A DNA stretch of 60,000 nucleotides from Liolophura sinensis (lineage: Eukaryota; Mollusca; Polyplacophora; Chitonida; Chitonidae), in assembly GCF_032854445.1 (NCBI RefSeq), contig NC_088304.1, forward strand, positions 27,227,732 through 27,287,731. The letters are read 5' to 3'. Both the position numbers and the translations under genes were made by a program. Positions 35,301-46,389 of this stretch are shown piece after piece. Position 1 is the first letter of the stretch. Each line of letters begins with the position of its first letter. Below the pieces are notes generated by a model. That model was not told where the DNA came from. It was given only the letters and a program-made list of their open reading frames with translations, and did not search any database.

Positions 35301-38300
35301 CCGATTATCGACATTGAACGCGATTTATGGTCTACGACCGGTGTACGAATGCCGGGCTCTACGCTTAGATAGTGTCTGATTGACACTCACCGATAACCTA
35401 ACCAACGGTGGGACCTCGCTTGGAAAGACTTGCTAGGGCTTTAGATTACATTTTGTAGTATTGCTTTCCGTTAACGCCATACATGAATTACAACTATTTA
35501 TTAATGTGCTAGAAATGTATTTTAAAATTGCTTTTTGCTTTGAGTGCCGAGACCCGAAATTATGATTGTTTCTCTAAGCACTGACACAGCAGTTTTACAA
35601 CATCGTGTCACGGTTTATGATGGCATGAGTCTCATCACTGGCCAGTTCAGATTATGTAAATTATCTATCTATTAGTCACTAGTACCATGATTTGGCTGAT
35701 TTTCAACAGAGATTAACATAGACCCAAAGCAGCATGAGAAGCAATTAAAATTAGATGTCCATGCAATTCCACGGCTTCCACGAAGTCTGTGCACACGGTT
35801 TTTATCATGTGCTTCAGAACAAATTTTACTTCACAACAAGGCAATGCAACTGGCATTGTTCCAGCCTTGGTGATATGGTGAAAGTATATTTCTTCAGCTC
35901 ACTTTTATGTAACAATAGTTACAAAAGTATTACTCTAACCGTTACCTTCTCAGATCCTGTAATGTGGCCTGAACACAGGGCAGAAACTGTTATATGTTTT
36001 GAACTAATTACAAAAGGTACGCCGTTTTGGACTGAAAGATAGACCACATGCAAATTTGTTTCTGGCGCTGTTCCTAGAATTGCACTGCAGCAGTATTTGT
36101 TAAAGACGTGGTACAAAATTAGGAGAATGATTAAATTCCCCATGGCGATAACGCAGACAAAGGTTAAAAGCACGACAGTAATGTCTGTTAATAGCTTCAC
36201 ATACAACTGTAAAGATGGTGTATTCATTTCACTTGAAAAACTGTGTAAAATCAGGATGTTAAACTATGTAAACACGCGTATACTGTATCTGTTTTATACG
36301 TAAACATAGCTTCAGGTAGCCTAGAATTAGGTTTCTGTTCGTAAGGCAGAACTGAAGTGCGAAGCGAGTTAAACGTGGTCTGCCGCCATTATTACCTGTC
36401 AGATAGGCATTGATAATGCGTTGATAATGATGTAACGTGTCATTGAATACAAATGTTTTAATGCTTTTAACGCCAGGCCAGAACAATCCAGAATAACCGC
36501 TCATTACTCGTTACAAAAATGAAAAGAAGTAGTTGGTCTACCAGCTGACCCACTTTCATCTCCAAAGCAGAAATAATTTAAGGTCAGGTAAACTTCCAAA
36601 ATGAAAAAAAAGCGCACTTTTTCGGGATTTAATCGCAATTTTCAGAAAACTGACACATTGTAGGAAAACACGGACACAGATCTGAGTTCAGCAGGCCAAA
36701 CTACATGTAACCTAGGTAATTCTAACTTTAAAATTAATAAATAGGTCCCACATGAACTGTTTGATTGGAGTACAACGTCCATTGTAATCTATGTTGCTCT
36801 TTGAATGCTATAACAGCATACAAAGTTTGACCTTAATCCAAACAATACGGCGGAAAATGCAGGTCACACCGGGATGTTGTCTGGTTTACAGTTACAAAGT
36901 ACTTTTGCATTTGACTTCTCGCCAGCAGTTTGGATTAGGCATGGCGAACAGTTTTTTGGGAAGATCAATAAAGTGTGGAAAAATACAACACTTTGTAATC
37001 GTTTAAGCAAGAATAAGCTTTCAGCTTTCAGCTTGGAAGTCTAATGAAAAGAAACCTGGACCCGATTTCACAAACTCCCAAAGTCCAGTAAATTGCTTTA
37101 GTCGGCAGTTTTCTTGCCTATGTCCAGCATGGAGTATTTCTCGACAAAACTTAAGTCAGGCACTTCATAAGTATAGTATTACGCTGCTTAAGCAAAAGAA
37201 GTTAAGAAGTTTCGTGACACCGGGCCCTGAGCTGTCATAACAATAGCACTGAAGGTGGAAACTTGCCGAATACCGGGTGGTCGAGTTGTATTCTCCAGGC
37301 GTTCTCACAATACCACCGCTAGACTGTACTTGATTGTCGTGATAAACAGCTATTGATGGGTTATGGTCACAGTCAGCATTTGTTACAAGAGCTTCCGGTC
37401 TCCCCGTCTGCGACGGTCCATCCGGTAAATACCTCAGTGTGATATAGACGTTCTGCTGGAAATCGTAGTTAGCAAAGCGAGGGATAACTACACTGGAAGA
37501 CCCGTCAAAATAGGCGGCAAGTCCTCCTACTGCACCACCCACATTGCGGATTACTACTCCTCGTTGATCCACCCAGTTTCCGCGAGCATGGTCCACGAAG
37601 TCATCAAAAGGTAGATACAGGTCTGGCCTGCATTCCCGGGCTGTGAAACGAGAAAGCCAGCAACGTAGAAAGGAAGAACATGAATGCGTGGAGAAAACAT
37701 GAATAATGCGAGAAAAAGATGCTTTCCTCAACAAACAAATTCGTTAGTCTAAAACTGGTTTGCCACAATACATCTTTTTCACCAAGAAGCATAATTATAA
37801 ACATATGATTTGTGACATTTTCTAAATGTATAAGTTCATGTGCTAAATATATATAAAACCCCTTCACTTAAGAAACGATGTCACATTACGATTTATTCAA
37901 ACACTTAGCTACGGTTTTAGATAAGCAGAGAAGCATTGAGGTAGAACCAGTTGAACAATACAAGCGACGACTTTGATAATTGTCCTGTAATGACATATGA
38001 GCAGTGAAGTACTCGTGTGTTCTGGCAAATTTTCGGTTTGACCAAGGGGAAAAAACATTCACATCTTAACACTAACCATACCTTTTAACACACGTGTTTG
38101 AATGAGACATAGCAAGCTTGCAGTGGGTAAAAATACAAGAAAACTTTATTCATGTAGGCACTCTATTCGCCACACAAAATAATTTATTCTCTCCTCAGTG
38201 ACAGATATCAGTTTTGTCAGATATTTATGTCTAAATCTATTCGTCGAAACTGACATTCGTTTAATGCCCCCATTTAATGCAATATGGGCTTACCTGCGCC

Positions 38301-41300
38301 AGTATCAGATACGACGATGCAGCTACAAGACTGAAAGGAAAACGCTGTGCCCGGTGCGCATGGCATTTCGCGTCTCAGTCCCCATTCATACAGATAGTAC
38401 TTCTGGGAATTGGTTTCATGTTCCTCGTAGTGACAAGCTGGGCAAAATAACCAAAGGCAACATATCATGATCTTCAGATTAATAGATATGGCGCCAACAT
38501 ATTGAAATTGTTCGTACTTCGTGTAAAGTACTGCACAACTAACGTGAACTAATACCAGGCTACTTAATCGAGATCCCCATCCCCACCCAACCATCCCGCC
38601 AAAACAATCTGATTTTGCTTAGAGCGAATGTGAAGGTATACAATTATTAACCGATATACTACTAGCACAGTGTCAAGGTTACAAAATAGTCTATTTTTAA
38701 AATTAGTTAAAGGTGTTCTTTGTCCAGATATTTGCATTTTGGAAATGAGATACTTACGACATCCAAACAAAAGTAAAACAGTTTTGCAATTTTTACAAAT
38801 AAAACACTAGGATTTCAAGCGAATTCTTGGTAGTTGATATTATTTTTTTATGATTTGTAGTGTTATACACAGCACAAACATGCCTTAAAAATTGCCATAA
38901 CATTTCGTCCGTTTAAATAATTTACACGTGTACTCTTTCTTTGGTTGTTGAACAAAAAATGAACGAAAATCAGCACGGCTGGTGAAAAAGAAAAGTGCAA
39001 AAAGACATTATTATGAAACCTTATTGCAAGACAATATTATATTGTTTCAATATTTTGCTCAATACTTCAAACAGAGCATTTATTGCCAAAGCTCATTCCT
39101 ATCGTTTTGGCAAAAAAAAAAAAAAAAAAAAACAGCAATCTTTGCTGTTCCTGTGCTTAAAGCTAAGTGGGGCAAATGTAATGTTTGTACCCCAACATAA
39201 AAAACAACACACGTGCGCGCATACTCTCTCACACACATAAATACAAAACCATGCAACTATTTTCTGTTTGAAGACTGTCCTGGACAAAAATTATTTTAAA
39301 CTAACCAAAACCAGTATCAATATTGGTTTTATCGATGCTGTGCTAAAGAATATTTCAGTTTCTTGAGTGGAGAAAAACGAATCAGAACCATTAGAAATCA
39401 ACAGGGCAGGGTGCCTAAATGAAAACTTCCGATATAAACAATTTTCTGTTTTAATTTCAAAATTTTTTGTTTATTTACTTGTTTACATACTTAGATTTCA
39501 GTTTTACGCAGCACGGACGATATTTTAATTCAAAGAGATGGGGGACAATTCCCACACTTTCAAATGTACCTGATAACCCTGCTGTTTGAAGCTGTAGCCG
39601 AAACAACAGTAGCTGGATTTAAAAAAAAACAAACACAACCACATTGGTAGATTAGAATGAGCTAAACTGCCCCTACCCTGCCACCCCGCTCCTTTCCCCA
39701 CCCACTGTATCTACAATGATTATATCCTATGAAAATTACGATGATTTGAACCTGTAGATGCTTGAATGACGTGGTCTAGTATACAGTCATCAGCACAGCC
39801 GAAATCCTGCGCACAGCCTATCCCAGGGAGGAAGGACTGGAATCTCCCACAACATCCCGCCCCGACGGTGTCTCCTCCTGAACACATCCAGTAAGCCCGG
39901 CACGAGTCTGGGTGAGCCACGCTGTTCTGGGTAGAGCCGATACACAAGTCTGGAGAAGAGTAAAACTATTTGATTTTCTTAATTATCATTTTTTTTCTTT
40001 TACTCTCAAATGGTTTACAGGTAATATTTATTTTCTTTATTGATTTATTTATTTATTTTATTTTCAACGACCTATTTCCTTCTTTTCAATCAAGGAACAA
40101 GAGCGTTCAACTTAATGTGTAGAAGAAATAATGCAAAGTCCAAGAGAACACTTCAAACTTATTAGAATTCTACACCTTGCCACGTGCCAGTGTGCCGCTC
40201 ATCCACGTCAGGTGTCAATGAGACATGCTGCATCTCGTATGCAGGACACAGGAACCCATCTATTATTGTAGCACTGTCTATTATTATAGCACGTCTGAGA
40301 AATTGTTTTTTCTACAGGAAAACCTAGGTTTTTCATTTCTGGTGAGAGTTTCTTATAATTCTTCGGGGATATCGTAAAATCCACACTAAATAAAAGTTAT
40401 TCATGTGTTTGTATCAAGCTTATCGGGTTTTGAAAGGGTTTCATGATTTCAATTAATATATATTTATTACTAAATTTATCTGCTCAGTTTTTGTATGGGT
40501 TTCTCAAGTCGACATGAGATGTTCAAGTATGAAAGACCACACCAGACTGGAGAGCAGCCAGAGCAGTGTCGACAGTGTCGCAGTACCCGGTAAAATCCGT
40601 CCACGTGTCAATTTGAATAGTAGCAACCTACAACCCCCTGGCTCTACAGCTTAAAAAAATTAGGTAGAAGATGCACTGATGTTAATTTCAATATATTAGA
40701 TGTGAGTGGAGACCAAAAATCATTTCAAAAGCTAGGTAAACTCATTAAAAAAAGCCCATGTAAGTGCTTAATTAGTAGCCCACCGTAAGGACAATCGACT
40801 TCCGCGGGTCGATTACAGGTCAGAGCTGACTGCTGCCAAAACAAGCCCGGAGGACAGGGCCGAAACACAGACCGGAAGTGCCCCTCTCCAACCGGGTAAC
40901 ACTGGGTGTACATGTCACATCGGGAAGGGTGCGGGTTGTAACCAACTCCGTTGACTATTCTGCAGCCTGAGCATTCGTCTGTGTGTATAAAGAGAACAAA
41001 ATGGTATCACAATTCAAATGGCAAACTTTAAAAGCTGAAACAAACTTCTTATATTAACTCCATATTCCTACATATGGGTAAAACGTTAATAAATTATTAT
41101 AGTGTATCTGGTTTGCTGGGATAACGTAGTACAGATCACGCCAACTCTGAAATCAGACTGGACTGTGTTTGGAGTTTTGATGTTTTTTACCCATACCGGT
41201 ACGACAGATACAATGCAGGTAAATATAAGCGTTGGATTACAGCAGTCGGTCTATATATGAAAGAAATTGGACAGACATAATAGGCAACATTATGTAATAT

Positions 41301-44300
41301 TGTAAATATTAAGTAAACACTGCAACGTTTGAACAAATTCCCATGCTTTTCGTTTCACTTCTGTTGTTGAGTACAACACAAAACCACAAAGACACATACA
41401 CACATTCTTTGACGTTTATGGTTGGGTGAAAATGGGGTCCAACATGACAATGACTTGGCTTAGGCTTCAGACAGTCTCTAATTGCTGATCTGTTTGCTGT
41501 GTTAAATGTTTTTGAAAACAAAAGAGTGCTTTTTTACCAGTGTAACGGGTTGTATAATCATAAGTGAGAAGAGTAAAGCTAGGACTGACGGCCAAACCTA
41601 AGATTGGTAATATTGCCAATGCTTTAATTGATTTCAAAATGAACTTAAGTTATTCTTGCTCAGTACGATAACAAAGTTTACTGATGTAAACATGCTACAG
41701 TAGACGTCTTTCCAGTTAGGTATTTATATCAACGCTTTGCACTAAAGGTTTTGCTTTAAAAATGCAGGTCATTTACCAGTGTCGTTCTCTCTTCTCCTTG
41801 GAGTGGTGGTAGGAGTGCTGGTTGTTGTGGATGGAATATCCGTGGTTGTGGATGGAATATCTGTGGTTGTGGACGGAATATCCGTGGATGTCGCAGGATC
41901 ATCTGAAACAAGACATCGGTGAGATTTGAAAGTAGAACCTCAATTATCTTCTTGTAGAATACAGAAGACAGATAAGATAACACACATGTGTGAGTATATA
42001 TCTAACCTTCAGCAGCAGTAAGCTTGGAATTGCCTCACTTAGCGCTCAGCATAAAAACAAGAGGCTAATTGTTGGTCGGACCGGTGTCTGGCGTGACTGG
42101 TGAGAGGCTATGTCTGGAATGTTGGGCATGGCGTTCCAGTGAGACAACACTATAAATATGCCCACACTAGGCTACAAGCAGACGCCGTCATGATATAGCC
42201 AAAATAATGTTGAAAGCTACGTTAAACCCCAATCAATCAAACAATCATTCATAGCAGACATTTGTGTACCAATCGACAACCGTAACCTACCTTGCTGGGG
42301 ACAAAGTAGCGCAGAGACATTCCCAGTAAAGTTTCTCATGTCTTGAAAGTTATCCAGAATAAACACAAATTCTGGATTGGACGCTATGGAGTACAGTTCC
42401 GTCTGGTCTATTAGATACCCGATTCCTATGGCTATTACATCAACCCCGCTCTCTTTCAGCAGGTTCGCCTCAATGACAGTGGCTGTGTTGTTTTTTGAGC
42501 GACCATCGGTTATGACAATGGCAACCTGCCGGACTCCAAATCGTCCTTCCAATTGGATTATTTCGCGCGTGCGCCGGAGGCCGGTGTGAGTTGCTGTTCC
42601 GGCTTTGATCCGAGTGGCCTGGTCAAGACTTCGTCTGAAGCCAGTCTGGCTGAGAACAGGCCTTAAATGGATCTCACTGTTGACGACACTGCTGAATACG
42701 AGAGCCCCGACAACGTAGCCATCAGTCTCGTTTAGGACAAGGTCATTTGTGACGTCCTTCACAAAATCTAGCTGAACTAAGAAGTCCTCGTCAAAGATAG
42801 ATTCCGAGCCATCGATGACAAAGAACACGTCAGCTACGCCTTCGCAACCTGTAATTTATTAAATCAAAATATTATTCCACTGTTAAATATTTTACTGGAT
42901 TTTTTTAACACAGGAGATAAAAACTGCCTGAACAGTGAAGAAATTCGTCTTATGGAATAAAGCATTTTAGGATTAATATGCAAATTTAGCCTGAGGCGTG
43001 TCTGATCATATGTGAGGTTCTGTCGTTTTAACAGCACACATAATTTACCAGTTGGATAACAACACGACAAGTCATAAAGTTACATGATGAGACGCCTTGT
43101 CAGCATGGTTTCTTATGTATGATGTCCCATTTTCTTATTTATTCAAGAATACTTCGCTCATATGACGGCGGCCAACATTATGGTGAAAGGAAACCGGGCA
43201 GATCCCTGGGGAAGCCACGACCATCCGCAGGCTGCTGGCAGATCATCCAACGTACAGCATGAGAGGAAGCCAGCAACAGTTTGAACTCACATTTGAACAG
43301 CATTTTTGGGAGGCTCTTGGGACATTGCGCCGTGATTATGTGCTAACTCCCCTCGCTAACGGAGGCTCCCCATTAAAACACCAGTGAAAATATATATGCT
43401 CTTAAGTCGTCTCGATAAAGGGATATTGATGACAGTTAATAGCAGAATCCACATTAGGTTTCAGAGAAACAGCTTATTTGGCAACCAGCAAACTAGACGT
43501 CATTATGTAACCAACTGGGCATTAACACAGTTTACAATTCCAAGTTCGCTGCAAGGAGATTTGTTACATGGTTAACATAAACTTAACATACGGAGGATTG
43601 GAAAAGTAGTAGACGTCATTAATCCCGAAAAAAATTTACTGATTGTCGGTTACCAGTGGCCGGTAGAGGTTTTGTAACGTACCTTCCTGTATAGGCTCGG
43701 CTTCCGAAGTTTCTGTCAAAAATGATAAAATGGTAAAGACTAGTATAAACCCTATTTATTTACTGACGGATAAGTTGTTAGAAATTTGTCACCACAGGAG
43801 TGTGACGTATAACGGCGTACAGATTTTACGACGGTTACGATCTTCAAATAAAAATAAATGCCGGTGAGCCGGACTTAGCTCAGCGGTGCTTTGAGATCAA
43901 TTCTGATCTTGGACAGGAATTTCTAAATTACCCAGTTCTGACTGCTCATGACAATAAGCGATCGATGTGGCCAAAATTAATACATTATACGTCTTCCACT
44001 AATAAGAGGTGTAAGTCTGTAAGCCACGTGTAGGTACGTACATCAGAAATGTGCCAAAGGTGTGCAGTTTAACACGGGCACTGAGACTTCGTTAACTAAG
44101 GGAGCTGACAAAATCACATACGTTTTTAGTAAAGCCTTGCGTATAGTATTGTTTACAACATTCATACAAATAATCAATCATTCAATCAAAATGTATGCCA
44201 CCATGAAAACGGACATCTGCTGTTAAAGCATACGTAGTTCACTTATAAAATAAGAGATTTACAGCACAGAAAGTAAAACCAGAGCAGCGACGACAATGCG

Positions 44301-46382
44301 ATAACTGGCGAATGGTCACTCGTAACCGGTGAAACTGATGACATATGCCTTTGCAAATACGTGCATATTACCGAACACAAATGTGTATATAATACAAACC
44401 TATAGAGAGTGTGGTAGTTGGCAAATAGTCGCACATTGCCGAGGGAAACACGACCTCTTTTCAATTTATACTAGAGTTTCATTACAAGTCTAGGTAAAAA
44501 ATGCAGTGATTTTATTTGCGATTTATCAGTCGTTGCTGGTCTGGAATTCCTTAAACTGCTGCGTTGTCATCACATTCAACAAACAATCACATGAACAGAA
44601 TGTAAAGAGACCAATCCTCGTGGATTCTTGGTGCAGGCACCAGCAGAAGCCTGGTTTATACAGAAATACAATATAAAAGCCTTACATCGCAGAGAGTGAA
44701 ACCAGCGCAGCGACGAAAATGTGATAGCTGGCTAATGGTCAGACGTGAAATGCGGCCTCTTGTCAATTTACCGCAGTTAAGGTTTAATTCTAACTGTTCA
44801 CATGAATGCCTACACAGTAGCAAATTACACGCACCCTATAGAACCATAGATTAAGCAGAATTAAGTAAAAAAAAATGTAATGTTAATTGTTGTTTATTAG
44901 ACGTAACTGATTTAGAATTATTCAAAATGTTGTGTTGTCATCACATTTAATGTAAATTAACATAGACTTACCTGGACATAAAGATGTTGTGAGGTTCAAC
45001 GCCAAGCTTCCGAGCGTTTCATAGTTCTGTACCCGAAACAGAAAGTTGCTTCCACTCGCTATACCCTGGAGTTCCTGAAAGTCAATCTCGATGCCAACCC
45101 CGACGGCTAGCATGGTGATGTTACGGAGCCTAGCGTAGTGAGACTGGAGTAATGTCTGCTCTTTATCAACAGAACGTCCATCTGTGATTACTATTCCCAT
45201 TTTGCTTACACCTGGTCTACCTCCATCCGCAAAGAGCTGCCTCATTCTCCGGATTCCTAAACCCGTGTCTGTGCCGTCCTTCAAATGTACGAAATTCCGA
45301 ACGGCTGTCTCAAATTCTGATTGCGTTTTGGAATCGTTAAGCGACACGACGTCGCCGATATCTGAACTGTAGACTACTGCTCCGACGACTATGCCGTGGG
45401 TTTGGTTGAGATAGAACTGATTCGTGATGTTGATGACAAAGTCCATTTGGGTGATGAAGTCTTGGTCATAAATACTCTCAGAAGCGTCTAAGACAAATAC
45501 TATGTCAGCTACTCTTGAGCATTCTGCAACGATATTCAAAGTTAGAACAGACACCAAAATGGACGCTCCAGGTCAATAATCGCCAGGCTATTTCAAATTC
45601 ACATCGATATGCATTGACCTCTTCGCTATAAGCATTATAAATATTATTATATTTATCAGAAATTATACAAATTTATCAGAGAACAGCTTGGACAAGAGGT
45701 CCACGAATCACAAGACAAACTGGTTTATCTCGGATAAACACTGGAAACATGAGTCCGCTGTTGATCAAGACAATACAATATGCTAATTCCTAGTTTTCAA
45801 TGTGTCAACCATATGTTACATTTACCCTTACTCCAAAAGTCAAACTGTAAGTTTCGAGGTAAATAAATGTTTACACCATAATCAGTAATTTGTCACTTAC
45901 TCAGCGGCAGCACGTTTGTGAAAGGATAAAAAAAAGGAAAAATACAAACGGCCTTCGTCAGAGAGATTGGAAATGCTGATACAGTCTTGTAACTTATATA
46001 TCGATGAAATATCCGAGGTCGACTCCACATTTTCCTTTTCATTAAGACTTCTAAACTGATTTTACCGATTGTTTCAGAATACAAAAGTTGCCTTAAGCTT
46101 ACCATGAACTTGGTTTTAACCTTTAACCTATATTTTTGAATGTACGATTCACTATTTTTCATCTCTACCATGACATTTGACTCCTATTCTTTGTATTAGG
46201 ACAACAACAGTCATAAAATTAACACGACAAACAGTTGTGAACAGAAGATCATCTCTGCTTGATGATAAATTTTAAAAAAACAACGTGTTACCTTTTCCTT
46301 CAGAATTCACTCCTCCAAACAAGCACAGGGCAACTATAATGGCCAAGTACATCATCTTTAGAATTCCCACCATCCACGTCAT
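32363..46382 (-). CDS. Pif/BMSP-like shell matrix protein (VWA-VWA-chitin-binding-LamG), 13 coding exons
   Basis: Predicted secreted 866-residue protein. Coding exons in transcript order are 46382-46292, 45523-44972, 43712-43683, 42848-42291, 41902-41777, 40978-40784, 39949-39752, 38437-38294, 37640-37274, 36084-35946, 34956-34866, 33902-33823 and 32392-32363. They sum to 2601 nt and every junction keeps the frame. Layout: signal peptide (1-27); VWA1 (about 37-212); acidic joint (215-224); VWA2 (about 231-408); Ser/Thr linker (411-452); Cys-rich chitin-binding modules (453-517, 518-583, 584-631); LamG-like domain (about 635-866). Known of the family: Pif97 and BMSP combine VWA, peritrophin-A and LamG-like domains and act in the extracellular shell organic matrix, binding chitin and calcium carbonate. 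Inferred: this is a paralogue or orthologue lacking the acidic Pif80 part. Exon structure is seen directly; the family is assigned from domain order, and expression in mantle is not shown here. Confidence 0.88.
33823..33902 (-). CDS. Pif-like exon 13: LamG-like domain, end
   Basis: 80 nt, phase 1 in and phase 0 out, residues 831-857. It carries GDGAGFANFRGYIDE, the usual closing motif of LamG domains (F-x-G-x-I-D-E). The acceptor is TTTTCTTCCAAAG and the donor GAG|GTGAGA. Confidence 0.85.
34866..34956 (-). CDS. Pif-like exon 12: LamG-like domain, core strand
   Basis: 91 nt, phase 0 in and phase 1 out, residues 801-831. It encodes INDWIEVTYSYDGEYLLL, a close match to the W-x-x-V-x-x-x-Y-D-G strand of LamG domains. 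The acceptor, TTCTGTTTTGTTCAG, is strong. The donor is CAAG|GTAAAT. Confidence 0.85.
35225..35390 (+). repeat. Dispersed repeat family R4, copy in an intron of the Pif-like gene
   Basis: Contains gattatcgacattgaacgcgatttatggtctacgaccggtgtacgaatgccggg. Antisense to the gene, in the intron between exons 11 and 12. Confidence 0.45.
35946..36084 (-). CDS. Pif-like exon 11: LamG-like domain, middle
   Basis: 139 nt, phase 2 in and phase 0 out, residues 754-800. It includes the strand-like stretch TNLHVVYLSVQNGVPFVI and ends HITGSEK. The acceptor is ATACTGCTGCAG. A second AG 11 nt further in would break the phase match with exon 10. The donor is GAAG|GTAACG. Confidence 0.72.
37274..37640 (-). CDS. 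Pif-like exon 10: LamG-like domain, first part
   Basis: 367 nt, entering in phase 1 and leaving in phase 2, residues 632-754. It opens with CRPDLYLPFDD and includes AAYFDGSSSVVIPRFANYDF, a typical start of a laminin-G/concanavalin-like fold. The acceptor, TCTCGTTTCACAG, is strong. The donor, CCCG|GTATTC, is weak, but it is the GT that gives the phase needed by the next exon. Reading on past it enters intronic sequence. Confidence 0.75.
38294..38437 (-). CDS. Pif-like exon 9: short third Cys-rich module
   Basis: A 144-nt, phase 1-1 exon, residues 584-631. It has four cysteines (585, 610, 621, 623), an aromatic patch YYLYEW, and CAPGTAFSFQSCSC. The last part resembles the second half of a peritrophin-A domain (C-P-x-G-x-x-F ... 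C). Two of the six family cysteines appear to be missing, so it is either a degenerate chitin-binding domain or the closing part of module 2. The acceptor is TTATTTTGCCCAG and the donor GCAG|GTAAGC. Confidence 0.8.
39112..39132 (+). repeat. Run of 21 A in an intron of the Pif-like gene
   Basis: An A21 run between exons 8 and 9, followed by the small hairpin aacagcaatctttgctgtt. No retroposed gene precedes it. Confidence 0.85.
39752..39949 (-). CDS. Pif-like exon 8: second chitin-binding module
   Basis: A 198-nt, phase 1-1 exon, residues 518-583. It contains HPDSCRAYWMCSGG, the classic peritrophin-A core, with Tyr537 and Trp538. Cysteines lie at 520, 534, 540, 550, 551, 563, 569 and 573. The CC pair and the later cysteines exceed the usual six, so the disulfide pattern probably differs from module 1. 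The acceptor is TACTCTTCTCCAG and the donor ACAG|GTTCAA. Confidence 0.85.
40160..40650 (-). other. Two GC-rich patches inside intron 7 (possible decayed or alternative exons)
   Basis: Between the two chitin-binding exons lie two stretches richer in GC than the intron around them. At 40173-40256 an open phase 1-1 segment, GFLCPAYEMQ onward, would keep the gene's frame, but its acceptor lacks a pyrimidine tract and its donor is weak. At 40530-40640 a second open segment (IDTWTDFTGYC onward) runs into a stop and does not match the phase. I read them as unproven alternative or relic exons. Confidence 0.2.
40784..40978 (-). CDS. Pif-like exon 7: first chitin-binding (peritrophin-A/CBM14) module
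   Basis: A 195-nt, phase 1-1 exon, residues 453-517. The cysteines at 458, 473, 479, 494, 507 and 515 follow the six-Cys peritrophin-A spacing. The aromatic chitin-contact positions are filled: Tyr466, Tyr476, Phe499 and Trp500. It ends with NRPAEVDC, typical of the fold. An extra Cys455 sits at the front. The acceptor is TTATACACACAG. The donor, TACG|GTGGGC, is somewhat weak. Confidence 0.85.
41777..41902 (-). CDS. Pif-like exon 6: Ser/Thr-rich TDIPSTT repeat linker
   Basis: A 126-nt, phase 1-1 exon (residues 411-452) built from three near-identical 21-bp units, each giving TDIPSTT, followed by NSTPTTTPRRRENDT. It is a likely O-glycosylated, extended spacer between the VWA pair and the chitin-binding part. 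PRRR at 445-448 could be cut by a proprotein convertase, but it does not match the strict R-X-K/R-R rule. The acceptor is TTGTTTCAG and the donor ACTG|GTAAAT. Length polymorphism by unit gain or loss would stay in frame. Confidence 0.8.
42291..42848 (-). CDS. Pif-like exon 5: second VWA domain
   Basis: A 558-nt, phase 1-1 exon for residues 225-410. The MIDAS residues are all present: DGSES at 237-241, Thr311/313 in TATHTG, and Asp339 in VITDGRS. Cys226 and Cys407 sit where Cys32 and Cys212 sit in the first VWA. The two VWA exons have nearly equal length, the same phase and aligned motifs, so they look like an exon duplication that has since diverged. The acceptor is AAATTACAG and the donor CAAG|GTAGGT. 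Confidence 0.9.
43134..43374 (-). mobile_element. SINE family A copy in an intron of the Pif-like gene
   Basis: Lies between the microexon and the second VWA exon. It matches the body (cggcggccaacattatggtg, ccacgaccatccgcaggctgctggcaga) and a decayed head ending ggaggctcccc. Confidence 0.65.
43683..43712 (-). CDS. Pif-like exon 4: 30-nt microexon between the VWA domains
   Basis: It is bounded by TTTTTGACAG and AAG|GTACGT and is phase 1-1. It adds ten residues, ETSEAEPIQE (215-224), four of them glutamate. Skipping it would keep the frame, joining Pro214 directly to Gly-Cys of the second VWA exon. Both splice sites are good and the phase matches both neighbours, so it is probably real. It may be alternatively spliced. 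Confidence 0.7.
44275..44850 (+). repeat. Two R3 copies in an intron of the Pif-like gene
   Basis: Copies at 44275-44465 (aaccagagcagcgacgacaatgcgataactggcgaatggtcac) and 44695-44850 (aaccagcgcagcgacgaaaatgtgatagctggctaatggtcag, then tgttcacatgaatgcctacacagtagcaaattacac). They lie between the first VWA exon and the microexon. Confidence 0.55.
44972..45523 (-). CDS. Pif-like exon 3: first VWA domain
   Basis: One 552-nt, phase 1-1 exon encodes a whole von Willebrand A domain (residues 31-214). The metal-ion-dependent adhesion site is intact: DASES at 43-47, a Thr in DGTDTG near 115-117, and Asp145 in VITDGRS. Cys32 and Cys212 flank the fold and could form a disulfide. The acceptor is TCGTTGCAG and the donor CCAG|GTAAGT, both strong. 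VWA domains with this motif bind divalent cations and mediate protein contacts. The role in matrix assembly is inferred from Pif/BMSP. Confidence 0.9.
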
Positions 46383-46389
46383 TATCAGT
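46292..46389 (-). CDS. Pif-like exon 2: start codon and signal peptide
   Basis: Translation starts at 46382. The first 30 residues contain a hydrophobic core, MMYLAIIVALCLFGG, followed by VNS|EG, a good signal-peptidase site near residue 27. A second ATG at residue 4 would give the same signal sequence. The donor is AAAAG|GTAACA and leaves one base (phase 1), which combines with the next exon to make Glu31. This exon directs the protein to the secretory pathway, as expected for a matrix protein. Confidence 0.8.

Noticed and set aside
39112-39132. Poly-A tail of a processed pseudogene
   Set aside because: No gene-like sequence or target duplication adjoins the run. It is a simple homopolymer in an intron.
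42291-45523. Two separate single-VWA genes
   Set aside because: The exons share phase, there is no second signal peptide, promoter or stop between them, and the microexon links them in frame.
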